A DNA stretch of 64,000 nt from UBA5072 sp041737175 (GTDB lineage: Bacteria > Bacteroidota > Bacteroidia > Bacteroidales > UBA10428), in NCBI GenBank assembly GCA_041737175.1, contig JBGSSF010000035.1, positions 1 to 64,000 on the forward strand, read 5' to 3'. This document shows, piece after piece, positions 19,338 through 28,858 of the stretch (the first letter of the stretch is position 1; every line of letters begins with the position of its first letter). The translations under genes were made by a program, and so were the position numbers. Under the pieces are notes generated by a model, which had not been told where the DNA came from, searched no databases, and saw only the letters and a program-made list of their open reading frames with translations.

Positions 19338-20723
19338 TTACAGTTTCTGGTCCATTTTCTCAATTTCCTCAAGTGTTTTACCCTTCGTTTCCGGGAGTTT
19401 TTTCAAAATAAGAATAAACCCTGCTACACAGATAATTGCATAAAGCCAGAAGGTTCCACTGGCTTTTAGTATTTTATTCAGGATCGGGAATGTGTAGGTA
19501 AGAATAAAACAGGCAATCCACAAGGCGGATGTGGCAACTGCCATAGCAGCGCCCCGAATCCGGTTTGGAAATATCTCAGAAAGCACCACCCATGTAATAG
19601 GGGCGAGTGTCATAGCATACGCAGCTATGGCAGTCATCACCAGGAACAGGACGACTATGCCCTTCCATGCAAGAAAATAGCCTGAACCGAGAATGAAATA
19701 TATTATTGCCAGCCCTGATGCCCCTGTTAACATGAGTTTACGGCGCCCCCAGCTATCAACCAGCCTCATGGCCAACAAAGTAAAAACCAGGTTAACAGTA
19801 CCGGTTATAACCACGTTAAACAACATATCGGTAACCGAAAATCCGGCTGAAGTAAATACTTCTTCAGCATAATTGAAAATGACATTGATACCACACCATT
19901 GTTGAAAAACTGCCAGAAAAATGCCGATCATCATAACCGGCCGTATTTCCTTAGCTAACAACTGTTTCCATTCTACCTGATGATGCGTATGCTGCAGGCT
20001 CTCGCTGATTGCTTTTGTTTCATCGGCTGCGTATTCTTTTCCTCCGATTCTCGTAAGAATCCGTTCCGCAGCATCCCATTTGCCCGATTTGCCCAAAAAC
20101 CTCGGGCTTTCGGGAATAATAAACGATAAAATGAAAAACATAAGCGCAGGTACGCCACCTGCCCAGAACATCCAGCGCCATCCAACCTGACCATTCCACG
20201 AATTCAGGATGTATTCATTGGTTGCACCATCCGGTACTTTTTCGGCAATCAGGAAATTTGTAATTTGTGCAGCCAGAATTCCAAGAACAATGGTAAGCTG
20301 ATTAATGGAAACCAGCCTGCCGCGAAAACCTGCCGGCGATATTTCGGCAATATACATGGGTGAAATGGCCGAAGCCAGCCCGATTCCCAGACCACCTATC
20401 AATCTGTAAACCACAAATACGGTAAAATCATTTGCCATCCCGGTACCGATAGCGGCCATTGTGAAAAGGGTGGCTGCAATAATCAACAGCTTTTTCCGCC
20501 CAAATCGTTCGGTAAAATAACCTGAACTCATGGCTCCGAAAAGACACCCGATTAATGCACTGCTCATGGCCCAACCCTGCAAATGCGCTGAGGAAGTGAT
20601 ATCGAAAAAACGTTCGTAAAAGGGCTTGGCCCCGCCAATCACCACCCAGTCGTACCCAAAAAGCAATCCCCCCATTGCCGATACAAGGGTTATACCAAGA
20701 ATAAACGGTTTATTATATTTCAT
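19338..20723 (-). CDS. Sugar-porter MFS transporter
   Basis: A complete 461-residue, twelve-helix sugar porter. SP signatures are present throughout: GGLLFGYDWVVIGGA in helix 1, ERFGRKKLL, RLIGGLGIGLASAISPMYIAE, RGRLVSINQL, IIPESPRFL, FQQWCGINVIFNYAEE in helix 7, DSWGRRKLML, and the terminal PETKGKTLEEIE. The proton-coupling Asp in helix 1 is replaced by GYDWVVIGG, still retaining the Asp. It is the first gene of the leftward MFS-GH2-DUF5107 operon. It is paralogous to the transporter at the left edge. The 238-bp gap upstream (20724-20961) includes AAATAGACAAT near 20806-20816, a partial match to one half of the 41-bp site. Confidence 0.93.
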   Translation of the reverse strand: MKYNKPFILGITLVSAMGGLLFGYDWVVIGGAKPFYERFFDITSSAHLQGWAMSSALIGCLFGAMSSGYFTERFGRKKLLIIAATLFTMAAIGTGMANDFTVFVVYRLIGGLGIGLASAISPMYIAEISPAGFRGRLVSINQLTIVLGILAAQITNFLIAEKVPDGATNEYILNSWNGQVGWRWMFWAGGVPALMFFILSFIIPESPRFLGKSGKWDAAERILTRIGGKEYAADETKAISESLQHTHHQVEWKQLLAKEIRPVMMIGIFLAVFQQWCGINVIFNYAEEVFTSAGFSVTDMLFNVVITGTVNLVFTLLAMRLVDSWGRRKLMLTGASGLAIIYFILGSGYFLAWKGIVVLFLVMTAIAAYAMTLAPITWVVLSEIFPNRIRGAAMAVATSALWIACFILTYTFPILNKILKASGTFWLYAIICVAGFILILKKLPETKGKTLEEIEKMDQKL

Positions 20724-20961
20724 TTGTCTTGAAATTATTCCGATTACTTATAATCCATGTAAAGCTATGGATAAAGAAAAATATCAGAAATGAACTATCA
20801 AATTAAAAAATAGACAATACGATTGTGAGAAGTGTTACATATTGCGTTAATCGGTGATAATAACCAAGTATTTCATACCAGCTCTTTGAGCCAGGTTTAA
20901 CCATTGGTCTAAATTTTGTAGCGTATCATAACTTTAACAGAGAATTCTCAACATAAAATAT

Positions 20962-21780
20962 ATGAAAGATAAACTTATACTATTTACACTACCTTTTTTC
21001 ATTTTTATTTCTTGTGAAGATGAAGAAGCTAAAACAAGTTATACGGAATCTAAAATAAACTTGCTTACGCATGAGTTAACAACTTATACAATTGATAAAG
21101 ACTCCAGGTACCTTGTGGTTTTTGAATCAGGTCTTGGGAACGATCACTCTGTTTGGGATCAAGAAAATATTCCTTCGCAAATAAATAGTAAAGCAGACGT
21201 TTTACTTTATGACCGTGCCGGGTATGGAAAATCAGAGAAAGGGCCAGGCCCAAGAAATATTGACAAATTACGTTCTGAATTGGAAAGTGTTATCAGTGCC
21301 TTTTCAAACGAAAAGAAGGTGATACTTGTAGGACATTCTTTGGGTGGGATGATCATTAGAGATTACGCAATCAAAAATCCTTCCAAAACAGCTGCAATTC
21401 TATTTGTTGATCCTTCACATGAGTTTTATAATCAACCAACACAAACTGAAGAAGATTCGGCTTATAGCTTTTTCAGTACAAATTATGGAGTAAACTTTGG
21501 TGGTACAATGGAAGCAAGGGAGTTAATGGAAGATTCTCAATACATGGAGGGCTTACCTGTTTTACCTGATATTCCAATTATTGTGTTGACAAGTATGAAA
21601 GAAGATTCTTATAATACTGATGCTGACAAACAAAAGTGGTTTGACGCACACGAATTATTAAAAAATGGTGTTACGGACTATACGCATATCGTAACAACTA
21701 CATCGGGACACTACATAATGCTTGAAGAACCAAGTCTTATAATTAACAATTTAACGATATTAATAAACAAATTACCATAA
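20962..21780 (+). CDS. Alpha/beta-hydrolase lipoprotein
   Basis: A 272-residue serine hydrolase with an N-terminal lipoprotein signal (LPFFIFISC, Cys18). The nucleophile elbow is GHSLGG with Ser126; the oxyanion-side motif is YDRAGYGKSE (83-92); His250 in TSGHYIMLEE is the likely catalytic base, and D150 (FVDPSHE) or D215 may complete the triad. Overall it looks like a proline-iminopeptidase/epoxide-hydrolase type fold, but the substrate is unknown. The gene is visibly more AT-rich than the glycosidase genes beside it and stands alone between divergent MFS and co-directional GH127 genes, which may indicate recent acquisition. The 192-bp gap to the next gene shows no feature I can name. Confidence 0.8.
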   Translation: MKDKLILFTLPFFIFISCEDEEAKTSYTESKINLLTHELTTYTIDKDSRYLVVFESGLGNDHSVWDQENIPSQINSKADVLLYDRAGYGKSEKGPGPRNIDKLRSELESVISAFSNEKKVILVGHSLGGMIIRDYAIKNPSKTAAILFVDPSHEFYNQPTQTEEDSAYSFFSTNYGVNFGGTMEARELMEDSQYMEGLPVLPDIPIIVLTSMKEDSYNTDADKQKWFDAHELLKNGVTDYTHIVTTTSGHYIMLEEPSLIINNLTILINKLP

Positions 21781-21972
21781 ATATACTACTGCCAGAGCAT
21801 GCATAAACCAATGCTGACAGAGGGTTCCCGTAGATCAGTTCTCTTGGCTGCATTGTGGTAACTCTCAACGGGTTAAACAATACCTCCGACCAGATTTTGT
21901 TTGATTTACAGAAATTCAATATATTAAGGGAGTTTTATTTCATTCGGAGTTAATCGCATTAAACGCGAAAAA

Positions 21973-23991
21973 ATGAGAAATAACAAATTATGGTTCTTCA
22001 TTTTGGCAACGGGTCTGCCCATTATGGTGTTGTCTCAAAACAGGGACTTTCCGACAGATTATTTTAAAAACCGGTTACCGTTAATGGAAAATCCATATCA
22101 GGAACTCCCCTTAGGGAATATCAAACCCGATGGCTGGCTGAAGGAAATGCTTGTCCGCCAGAAAAATGGTGCTTCGGGTCATCTCGATGAACTTTATCCG
22201 CTGGTAATGGGTAAACGAAATGGGTGGCTTGGCGGCGATGGTGACCAATGGGAGCGAGGGCCCTATTGGATTGACGGTCTTTTGCCCCTGGCTTATATTT
22301 TGGATGATGATGAACTCAAGGCAAAGGTAAAACCCTGGGTGGAATGGACATTAAACAGCCAACGGCCCGATGGTTATTTTGGCCCATCCACCGACTATCC
22401 TGCTGAGGAGGGACTGCAGCGAAACAATTGCGGCGACTGGTGGCCCAAAATGGTAATGCTTAAAGTTTTAAAACAATATTATTCTGCCACAGGTGATCCA
22501 AGGGTCATTGTATTCCTGACCCGCTATTTTCAATACCAATTGAAGGAACTGCCTGATCATCCCCTGGATCACTGGACATTCTGGGCAAGGTACCGGGGAG
22601 GGGATAACCTTCAGGTCGTGTATTGGCTTTACAATATTACCGGCGACCAGTTTCTTCTTGACCTTGCCGATTTGTTGCACAAACAGACTTACGATTACAC
22701 CCATATGTTCTTAAATACCGATATGATTTCCACCCAGGGAGATATGCATTGTGTAAACCTGGCGCAGGGATTGAAAGAGCCTTTGATCTATTACCAGCAT
22801 CATCCCGAAAAACAATATCCCGAGGCCTTAACAAAGGGGTTTGCGGACATTCGCAAATACATGGGACAACCCCAGGGGATGTTCGGTGGCGATGAAAACA
22901 TACGGAACAGCAATCCTGTCAATGGATCGGAATTATGTTCAGCCGTGGAATTGATGTTTAGCCTCGAAAGTATTCTTCCTGTAACCGGAGAGATATCCTA
23001 TGCAGATCATCTTGAAAAAATTGCTTTTAACGCATTACCAGCGCAGATTACCGACGATTTCACCGCTCGCCAGTATTTCCAGCAACCCAACCAGGTAATG
23101 TTAACGCGCCAGAGCCGCAACTTTAACGTAGATCATCAGGGTACGGATGTTTGTTTTGGACTCTTGACAGGCTATCCGTGCTGTACTTCAAACATGCACC
23201 AGGGTTGGCCAAAATTCACGCAAAACTTGTGGTATGCCACGCCTGACGGCGGACTCGCGGCACTCATTTACGCGCCCAGCCATGTTAAAGCCAAAGTTGC
23301 AGATGGAACAGACGTAACCATCGGGGAAAGGACCTCCTATCCTTTCGGAGAGAAAATCACTTTTATTGTTTCATTGGGGGAGGTTCCGGTGAATTTCCCT
23401 TTGCACTTGCGCATACCTTCCTGGTGCCGGCAGGCGCAGGTTTCAGTAAATGGAAATGAATTCAGCCATTGCAAGGGAGATACCATCATTGTGCTTCGCA
23501 GGGACTGGAAAAACGGAGATATGGTAGAACTGGAACTGCCCATGAATATAGTGTTCACAAACTGGCACGAAAATTCAACAGCCATAGAGCGCGGACCACT
23601 TACCTATGCCTTAAAAATAGGTGAAAATTGGGATAAGGTTATCAATGAAAAAGATCCTGTAAGGTTTGGAACATACTATTTTGAAGTTCGGCCCACAACG
23701 CCTTGGAATTACGGGTTGCCGGACTTTCCGGAGGATAAAATACGGGAAATGTTCACAATCATTCAAAAGGATACCATGCCCAGCTATCCGTGGAATCTTG
23801 ATAATGCCCCCGTTGAACTGAAAACCAAAGCAAAGAGACTGACAAACTGGAAATTATACAATGAAACAGCAGGTCCGCAACCCTATAGTCTCCGGTATGG
23901 GGAAGTGACAGAGCCGGATATGGAGGAAATCACACTGATACCTTATGGATGCAGTACTTTGAGGATTTCTGAGTTCCCCCGGGTAAGATAG
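21973..23991 (+). CDS. GH127-like beta-L-arabinofuranosidase, exported
   Basis: A 672-residue protein with a signal peptide (about residues 1-22, ending VLSQ). It belongs to the former DUF1680 group (GH127 and relatives), typified by Cys-dependent, zinc-bound beta-L-arabinofuranosidases. The zinc/Cys centre is visible as E320 and C322 in GSELCSAVEL and C403-C404 in TGYPCCTSNMHQG, matching E338, C340, C417 and C418 of HypBA1 as I recall; C403 would be the nucleophile. E308 in GGDENI is a plausible general acid. Other family motifs are PYWIDGLLPLAYILDD and LRIPSWC. It stands alone, about 190 bp after the hydrolase gene, with no transporter beside it. The 296 bp downstream (23992-24287) hold only the candidate promoter at 24209-24234. 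Confidence 0.87.
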   Translation: MRNNKLWFFILATGLPIMVLSQNRDFPTDYFKNRLPLMENPYQELPLGNIKPDGWLKEMLVRQKNGASGHLDELYPLVMGKRNGWLGGDGDQWERGPYWIDGLLPLAYILDDDELKAKVKPWVEWTLNSQRPDGYFGPSTDYPAEEGLQRNNCGDWWPKMVMLKVLKQYYSATGDPRVIVFLTRYFQYQLKELPDHPLDHWTFWARYRGGDNLQVVYWLYNITGDQFLLDLADLLHKQTYDYTHMFLNTDMISTQGDMHCVNLAQGLKEPLIYYQHHPEKQYPEALTKGFADIRKYMGQPQGMFGGDENIRNSNPVNGSELCSAVELMFSLESILPVTGEISYADHLEKIAFNALPAQITDDFTARQYFQQPNQVMLTRQSRNFNVDHQGTDVCFGLLTGYPCCTSNMHQGWPKFTQNLWYATPDGGLAALIYAPSHVKAKVADGTDVTIGERTSYPFGEKITFIVSLGEVPVNFPLHLRIPSWCRQAQVSVNGNEFSHCKGDTIIVLRRDWKNGDMVELELPMNIVFTNWHENSTAIERGPLTYALKIGENWDKVINEKDPVRFGTYYFEVRPTTPWNYGLPDFPEDKIREMFTIIQKDTMPSYPWNLDNAPVELKTKAKRLTNWKLYNETAGPQPYSLRYGEVTEPDMEEITLIPYGCSTLRISEFPRVR

Positions 23992-24208
23992 GATACTGCT
24001 GATGCACAGAGCAGATCATCTCTTCACAAACAGGGAATTCCCATTGTTAAATTTCCTGTCGAGCAATAAATCTAACACCTGCACTCCATTCATCATGGTA
24101 CCATACAGGCCGCCAGTTTTTCATTATTTAATGTTTAGACGGTATTTAAAAGATACAATTAGGTAAATTTTAAAGAATAATCGTTTCGTCTGAGGTCAAT
24201 ATGATTAC

Positions 24209-24234
24209 TTGTGCTTTTTATTTACCTACTTTTG
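24209..24234 (+). promoter_or_regulatory. Candidate Bacteroidetes promoter for ABC-F gene
   Basis: TACTTTTG at 24227-24234 is a perfect match to the Bacteroidetes -7 consensus TAnnTTTG, with TTG at 24209-24211 as a possible -33 element; the 15-bp spacing is slightly short. It lies about 55 bp upstream of the ABC-F start codon. Confidence 0.45.
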
Positions 24235-24287
24235 CAGGCTCTTTATTCAGCATGATTTAATCCTTTAGAAATAGATTATTTTTATTC

Positions 24288-25898
24288 ATGATAACCATAT
24301 CAAACCTCGGCATTCAGTTTGGGAAACGAATCCTGTTTCAGGATGTCAATATGAAATTTACTTCCGGCAATTGCTATGGCATTATTGGAGCCAATGGCGC
24401 CGGGAAGTCAACTTTTCTAAAAATGTTATACGGTGAGGTGGAAAACATGAAGGGAACTGTGAGCATAGGACCCGGAGAAAGAATATCCGTGCTGAAGCAG
24501 GACCATTTTGAATTCGACAATTATTCGGTTCTAACAACAGTGTTGATGGGGCACTCGGAACTCTGGAAAGTTATGAATGAAAAAGACGCCTTGTACGCCA
24601 AAGCAGACTTTTCAGAAACAGATGGCATAAGAGCCTCAGAACTTGAAGAAAAATTCAGTCACCTCGATGGCTGGAATGCTGAAAGCAATGCTTCCATTTT
24701 ATTAAGTGGATTGGGAATTAAGAATGAATTTCATTCTATGTTAATGAAGGAATTAAACGGAAAAGACAAGGTGAAAGTCCTTCTGGCGCAGGCCCTGTTT
24801 GGCAAACCCGACAACCTTCTATTGGATGAGCCTACCAATGACCTTGATCTTGAAACGGTAAACTGGCTTGAGAATTTTCTCTCCAACTTTGAGAACACCG
24901 TATTGGTAGTCTCACACGACAGGCACTTTCTGGATTCCGTTTGTACGCATACGGTGGATATCGATTTTAGCAAAGTGAGACTTTTTGCAGGCAATTATAG
25001 TTTCTGGTATGAATCGAGTCAGCTGGCTTTGCGGCAACAACTCCTTCAAAACATGAAGGCTGAGGAAAAGAAAAAGGAATTGCAGGATTTTATTGCACGC
25101 TTCAGCGCCAATGTAGCCAAAAGCAAGCAAACTACAAGTCGCAAAAAAATGATCGAGAAGCTCAATATTGAAGAAATACAACCCTCTACACGGAAATACC
25201 CGGGCATCATCTTCACACCGGGAAGGGAACCGGGAAACAACATTTTAACAGTCAAAGATCTTGCTAAAAGTATTGAAGGGAAAACACTTTTTAAAAATGT
25301 GAATTTCACCATACATAAAAACGATAAAATTGTTTTTCTTTCCAAAGATACCCGGGCGATGACTGCCCTTTTTGAGATTCTTAAAGGTCATGACAAGCCC
25401 GATCATGGCACTTTTGCCTGGGGGCAAACGATCGTTAAGGCATACTTGCCCCTTGAAAATGAAAAATTCTTTGAGAAGGAAATGAGTCTTATCGATTGGC
25501 TGGGTCAATTCTCGGAAGATACAAGTGAAATGTATCTCCGTGGCTTTTTGGGGAAAATGCTGTTTTCAGGAGAAGAAATATTCAAAAAAACAAACATACT
25601 TTCCGGTGGCGAGAAAGTCCGTTGTATGATCGCCCGCATGATGATCCGGAACGCCAATGTCATGATCCTGGATGCTCCAACAAATCACCTTGACCTCGAA
25701 TCCATCCAGGCATTTAATAACACGCTTGTTAAGTTTAAAGGAAATATTCTCATGTCATCACACGACCATGAGTTTATACAAACGGTGTGTAACCGGATCA
25801 TTGAGATTACCCCCAAAGGCACCATTGATAAGCAAATGGAATATGACGATTATATTTCTGACCAAAAAATACTGGAACAGAGAAATCGGATGTATTGA
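24288..25898 (+). CDS. ABC-F family ATPase with one degenerate ATP site
   Basis: A 536-residue soluble protein with two ABC domains and no membrane span, joined by a coiled linker (about 240-300), most similar to the YbiT/YkpA group of ABC-F translation factors that act on the ribosomal E site. NBD1 has an intact Walker A (GANGAGKST, 34-42), Walker B with E181 (LLLDEPTN) and H-loop (VVSHDRH), but its signature is LNGKD (156-160) rather than LSGGE. NBD2 has an intact LSGGEKVR signature (438-445), but its Walker A is LSKDTRAMTA (351-360) without GxxGxGK, and its Walker B reads LDAPTNHLD, with Ala463 in place of the catalytic Glu. Thus only the composite site made by NBD1 Walker A and NBD2 signature looks catalytic. 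No antibiotic-resistance role is implied. Confidence 0.9.
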   Translation: MITISNLGIQFGKRILFQDVNMKFTSGNCYGIIGANGAGKSTFLKMLYGEVENMKGTVSIGPGERISVLKQDHFEFDNYSVLTTVLMGHSELWKVMNEKDALYAKADFSETDGIRASELEEKFSHLDGWNAESNASILLSGLGIKNEFHSMLMKELNGKDKVKVLLAQALFGKPDNLLLDEPTNDLDLETVNWLENFLSNFENTVLVVSHDRHFLDSVCTHTVDIDFSKVRLFAGNYSFWYESSQLALRQQLLQNMKAEEKKKELQDFIARFSANVAKSKQTTSRKKMIEKLNIEEIQPSTRKYPGIIFTPGREPGNNILTVKDLAKSIEGKTLFKNVNFTIHKNDKIVFLSKDTRAMTALFEILKGHDKPDHGTFAWGQTIVKAYLPLENEKFFEKEMSLIDWLGQFSEDTSEMYLRGFLGKMLFSGEEIFKKTNILSGGEKVRCMIARMMIRNANVMILDAPTNHLDLESIQAFNNTLVKFKGNILMSSHDHEFIQTVCNRIIEITPKGTIDKQMEYDDYISDQKILEQRNRMY

Positions 25899-26172
25899 AA
25901 CAAATTTGCAAATAATCTTTTTTGGCCAGTTCCAGATTCTCTCTCATGATGATGCTTTGGTTGCAATGATGAATACCACAATAAACAACCGGTTATTCAG
26001 ACTTTGTGAATTTTCAATGTAAAATATATTTTAATGCGACATATTTTTTTTAAACAAAATATTTTTTGTAACTTTTTAATCCTTTTCAAAAAAGCGGCTT
26101 ATCAGGCTGCAGGCAATGAACAATTAATTATTGTGCGTGTTTATTTGCTTAAACCAACTTAATATCTTGCTT

Positions 26173-28212
26173 ATGAAAAGAAATCTACTTTTTCTATCAA
26201 ACCTTCTGATGTTCTCCCTGATTTTGATGCAGGGGGTGAGGTCACAGACAACGGTGCTTGACATTATTGTCGGCAGTGCGGATCATGACACCCTGGAAGC
26301 CGCAGTTATTGCGGCCGGACTGGACGACGACCTTGCAGGGACAGGGCCTTTCACAGTTTTTGCTCCAACCGATGCGGCCTTTAAAGCATTGCCCCTGAAT
26401 GCACTGGATGCCTTGCTGGAGGATCCGGAAGGATTCCTGGCTGATCTGCTGCTAAATCATGTGGTAAACGGAACACTGATGGCGGGGGATCTCACAAATG
26501 AACAGGTTCTGACAACTTTGCTGGATGAAGATGTAACGGTGACCATCAATGATGATGGAGTATTTATTAACAATGCAATGGTCACTGTCGCTGACCTGGA
26601 GGCCGATAACGGTGTTGTGCATGTGGTAGATGCCGTGATCATTCCTAGTTTTAATACCGTTATGGATATTATTATATTCAGTCCTGAACATGATACACTG
26701 GAACTTGCTGTGGGTTTAGCCGAACTGGATGATGACCTAGTCGGGGAAGGACCTTTCACCGTCTTCGCACCCACCGATGCTGCTTTCAAGGCACTGCCCG
26801 CAGGAACAATTGAAGCGTTGCTGGGAGATCCCACCGGTGACCTGGCCGATATTCTCCTCTATCACGTTGCAGCCGGGAAGGTCATGTCTGGAGATCTGTC
26901 TGACGGACAGGAAATTGTTACTCTGCTGGACAGGGAGGTTAACGTAACCATTAGCGAGGAGGGTGTCTTCATCAATAACGCGAAAGTTTTTGTCGCAGAT
27001 ATTGTTGCTGACAATGGCGTGGTTCATGTGTTGGATGCCGTTTTGATCCCGCAGGCCGAAACGGTTGTGGATATTATTGTAGGTAGTGCTGCGCACGACA
27101 CTCTCGAAGCTGCCGTGATTGCTGCCGAATTGGCTGACGACCTGGCAGGCGAAGGCCCCTTTACCGTTTTTGCACCCACCGATGCTGCTTTCAAGGCACT
27201 TCCCGCAGGAACAATTGAAGCGTTGCTGGAAGATCCCACCGGTGACCTGGCCGATATTCTCCTTTATCACGTTGCAACCGGGAAGGTCATGTCTGGAGAT
27301 CTGTCTGACGGACAGGAAATTACCACACTCCTGGGCAAGGATGTTACCGTAACCATTAACGAGGACGGTGTCTTTATCAATGATGCCAAAGTCATTCTTG
27401 CTGACCTGCTTGCCGATAATGGTGTAGTGCATGTTATTGATGCCGTGTTGATACCTGCAGTCGAAGAGGCCGCTTTCCCGATCGACTTTGAAACCGAAAC
27501 GGATGCCGTGTGGGAAGTTTTTGCCAATGGCACAGGAAGTGCGTCTGATTTTGAAGTAATCGCCAATCCGGATAAATCAGGCGTCAATACTTCGGACAAT
27601 GTACTGAAATTCGTTGTTAATGCCAATGCAGATACCTATGCAGGCGCTTTCTCGAATTCCTATGCACCCGTCGAATTCACCCAGTCTTCCCATACCATTA
27701 CCCTGATGGTCTGGAAATCCGTAATCAGTCCGGTAGGATTCAAAGTCGAAGCCAGTACGAACGGCGGTCCCGTCACGGAGGTCAAGGTTTCCAATACGGT
27801 TACCAACGCATGGGAATTGCTCACGTTTAACATGAGTGCATGCATCGGCTATTCCTATGACAGGATCGTGATATTCCCTGATTTTCCGGAAACCAGGACA
27901 GCCGGTACCACGGTTTATATTGATAACATTGAGAGAAAAGAGGAAGCTACCGGAATACTGAACCTGGACGAAGATTCCAAGGGTCTTACCATCTACCCGA
28001 ATCCGGCTTCCGGTTATATCCGGCTGTCAGGTCTCGGGGACCTGAAGGAAGGGATGATGCGGATCATTAATACCGGCGGCGTAGAAGTTGAGAACCGTTT
28101 TGTAAAGGATCTCTCTGGCACTATCGATGTCAGCAGGCTTGATCAGGGGGCCTATTTCCTGATACTTGAGTCCGGAAGCAACCGTTATACCGGAAAACTG
28201 TTCAAAAAGTAA
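26173..28212 (+). CDS. Secreted three-FAS1-domain protein with T9SS sorting signal
   Basis: Start placed at the ATG at 26173, which gives MKRNLLFLSNLLMFSLILMQ, a clear signal peptide; an upstream in-frame ATG at 26131 would only add a non-signal extension. The 679-residue product has three fasciclin (FAS1) domains at about 27-157, 162-292 and 297-427, each with DTLEAAV, GPFTVFAPTDAAFKALP and NGVVHVVDAV. These are followed by a beta-sandwich domain (about 435-600) and a type IX secretion C-terminal domain (TIYPNPASGYIRLS to the end). FAS1 domains mediate cell-surface adhesion. The gene is monocistronic, with a strong terminator at 28235-28264. The 274-bp upstream gap (25899-26172) is AT-rich with no recognisable site. 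Confidence 0.92.
   Translation: MKRNLLFLSNLLMFSLILMQGVRSQTTVLDIIVGSADHDTLEAAVIAAGLDDDLAGTGPFTVFAPTDAAFKALPLNALDALLEDPEGFLADLLLNHVVNGTLMAGDLTNEQVLTTLLDEDVTVTINDDGVFINNAMVTVADLEADNGVVHVVDAVIIPSFNTVMDIIIFSPEHDTLELAVGLAELDDDLVGEGPFTVFAPTDAAFKALPAGTIEALLGDPTGDLADILLYHVAAGKVMSGDLSDGQEIVTLLDREVNVTISEEGVFINNAKVFVADIVADNGVVHVLDAVLIPQAETVVDIIVGSAAHDTLEAAVIAAELADDLAGEGPFTVFAPTDAAFKALPAGTIEALLEDPTGDLADILLYHVATGKVMSGDLSDGQEITTLLGKDVTVTINEDGVFINDAKVILADLLADNGVVHVIDAVLIPAVEEAAFPIDFETETDAVWEVFANGTGSASDFEVIANPDKSGVNTSDNVLKFVVNANADTYAGAFSNSYAPVEFTQSSHTITLMVWKSVISPVGFKVEASTNGGPVTEVKVSNTVTNAWELLTFNMSACIGYSYDRIVIFPDFPETRTAGTTVYIDNIERKEEATGILNLDEDSKGLTIYPNPASGYIRLSGLGDLKEGMMRIINTGGVEVENRFVKDLSGTIDVSRLDQGAYFLILESGSNRYTGKLFKK
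26767..27321 (+). repeat. Near-identical 150-bp intragenic repeats (FAS1 domains 2 and 3)
   Basis: Bases 26767-26916 and 27172-27321 differ at only four of 150 positions and lie exactly 405 bp (135 codons) apart, whereas flanking parts of the same domains diverge clearly. This points to recent duplication or gene conversion within the gene. Confidence 0.9.
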
Positions 28213-28234
28213 GAATTTTTACATGATTGATAAA

Positions 28235-28264
28235 ATGGGATGCCACGGCATCCCATTTTTTTTT
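28235..28264 (+). terminator. Intrinsic terminator of the FAS1 gene
   Basis: ATGGGATGCC pairs perfectly with GGCATCCCAT (28247-28256) and is followed by a run of nine T, 23 bp after the FAS1 stop codon. Confidence 0.9.
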
Positions 28265-28282
28265 GATGGCGATACCCGCTCA

Positions 28283-28355
28283 TGATCCCGAGGGGTTCAA
28301 ACCCCCGACTTCCAGAACCGGAATTTGACCTTCTATTCAGCTGAACTGCAGGGCC
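28283..28355 (-). pseudogene. Degenerate tRNA-Arg(CCG) copy
   Basis: Aligned with the intact tRNA-Arg at 32994-33067, this 73-nt stretch has seven substitutions and a one-base deletion. It keeps the CCG anticodon loop and T-loop, but several changes break pairs: in the acceptor stem, the D stem (GTTC against GAAG) and the anticodon stem (TCAAA against TCTGG). It is therefore unlikely to be a functional tRNA. To its right, in the + direction, a short open frame ending at 28475 reads like a truncated coding remnant (ETKNNGIDANGFRVAKD); I could not identify it. Confidence 0.75.
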
Positions 28356-28486
28356 GAAAATACGCTGTTTTCCCTTGTGGGTGAAACCAAAAATAACGGC
28401 ATCGATGCAAATGGATTCCGCGTAGCCAAAGATTCACCCAATGCAGTTGATCTTGAACAAAATGAGGGACACTAAGAATAAGGTAA

Positions 28487-28729
28487 CTACTTGCACTGGT
28501 TTGTTTTAATTTCATGCAAGGTTTGCTTTATTTCATCCAGATCTTTCATAATTACAGTGTTTGAAACTGTATTTTTATGATTCATCATAATAATTTTTAT
28601 GGATATCAATAATACGCCTGCTTCTAAAAGCAGGTCGTGGGTGAATCCTTTGGTAAATAAAGCTATCGTAAAGAGAAGAAACGTAATAACAATTACGATT
28701 AAATCGGCATTTGATAAATATTTTTTCAT
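28487..28729 (-). CDS. Small membrane protein of unknown function
   Basis: An 80-residue open frame with two hydrophobic segments (about residues 9-25, LIVIVITFLLFTIAL, and 32-48, LLLEAGVLLISIKIIMM) and a charged C-terminal helix (MKDLDEIKQTLHEIK) of coiled-coil character. The composition is typical of a small inner-membrane protein. It is flanked by the tRNA-Arg pseudogene and a long perfect inverted repeat. I do not recognise the family. Confidence 0.5.
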   Translation of the reverse strand: MKKYLSNADLIVIVITFLLFTIALFTKGFTHDLLLEAGVLLISIKIIMMNHKNTVSNTVIMKDLDEIKQTLHEIKTNQCK

Positions 28730-28858
28730 ACGGATACTAATAATATTGCTGGCATTTATATCTCGAAGTTACGAAAAATCAAAATTTGGCCGGGTTATCT
28801 TCAAAATAATCGGCAATCCGCATCAAGATGGATTTGAGATCCGGGCAACATGGCGTAC

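Noticed and set aside
26457..27432. Long antisense open frames (125, 231 and 119 codons) inside the FAS1 gene
   Set aside because: They repeat with the FAS1 repeats and have Ser/Thr-rich or otherwise unnatural compositions; they are by-products of the codon bias of the + strand gene.
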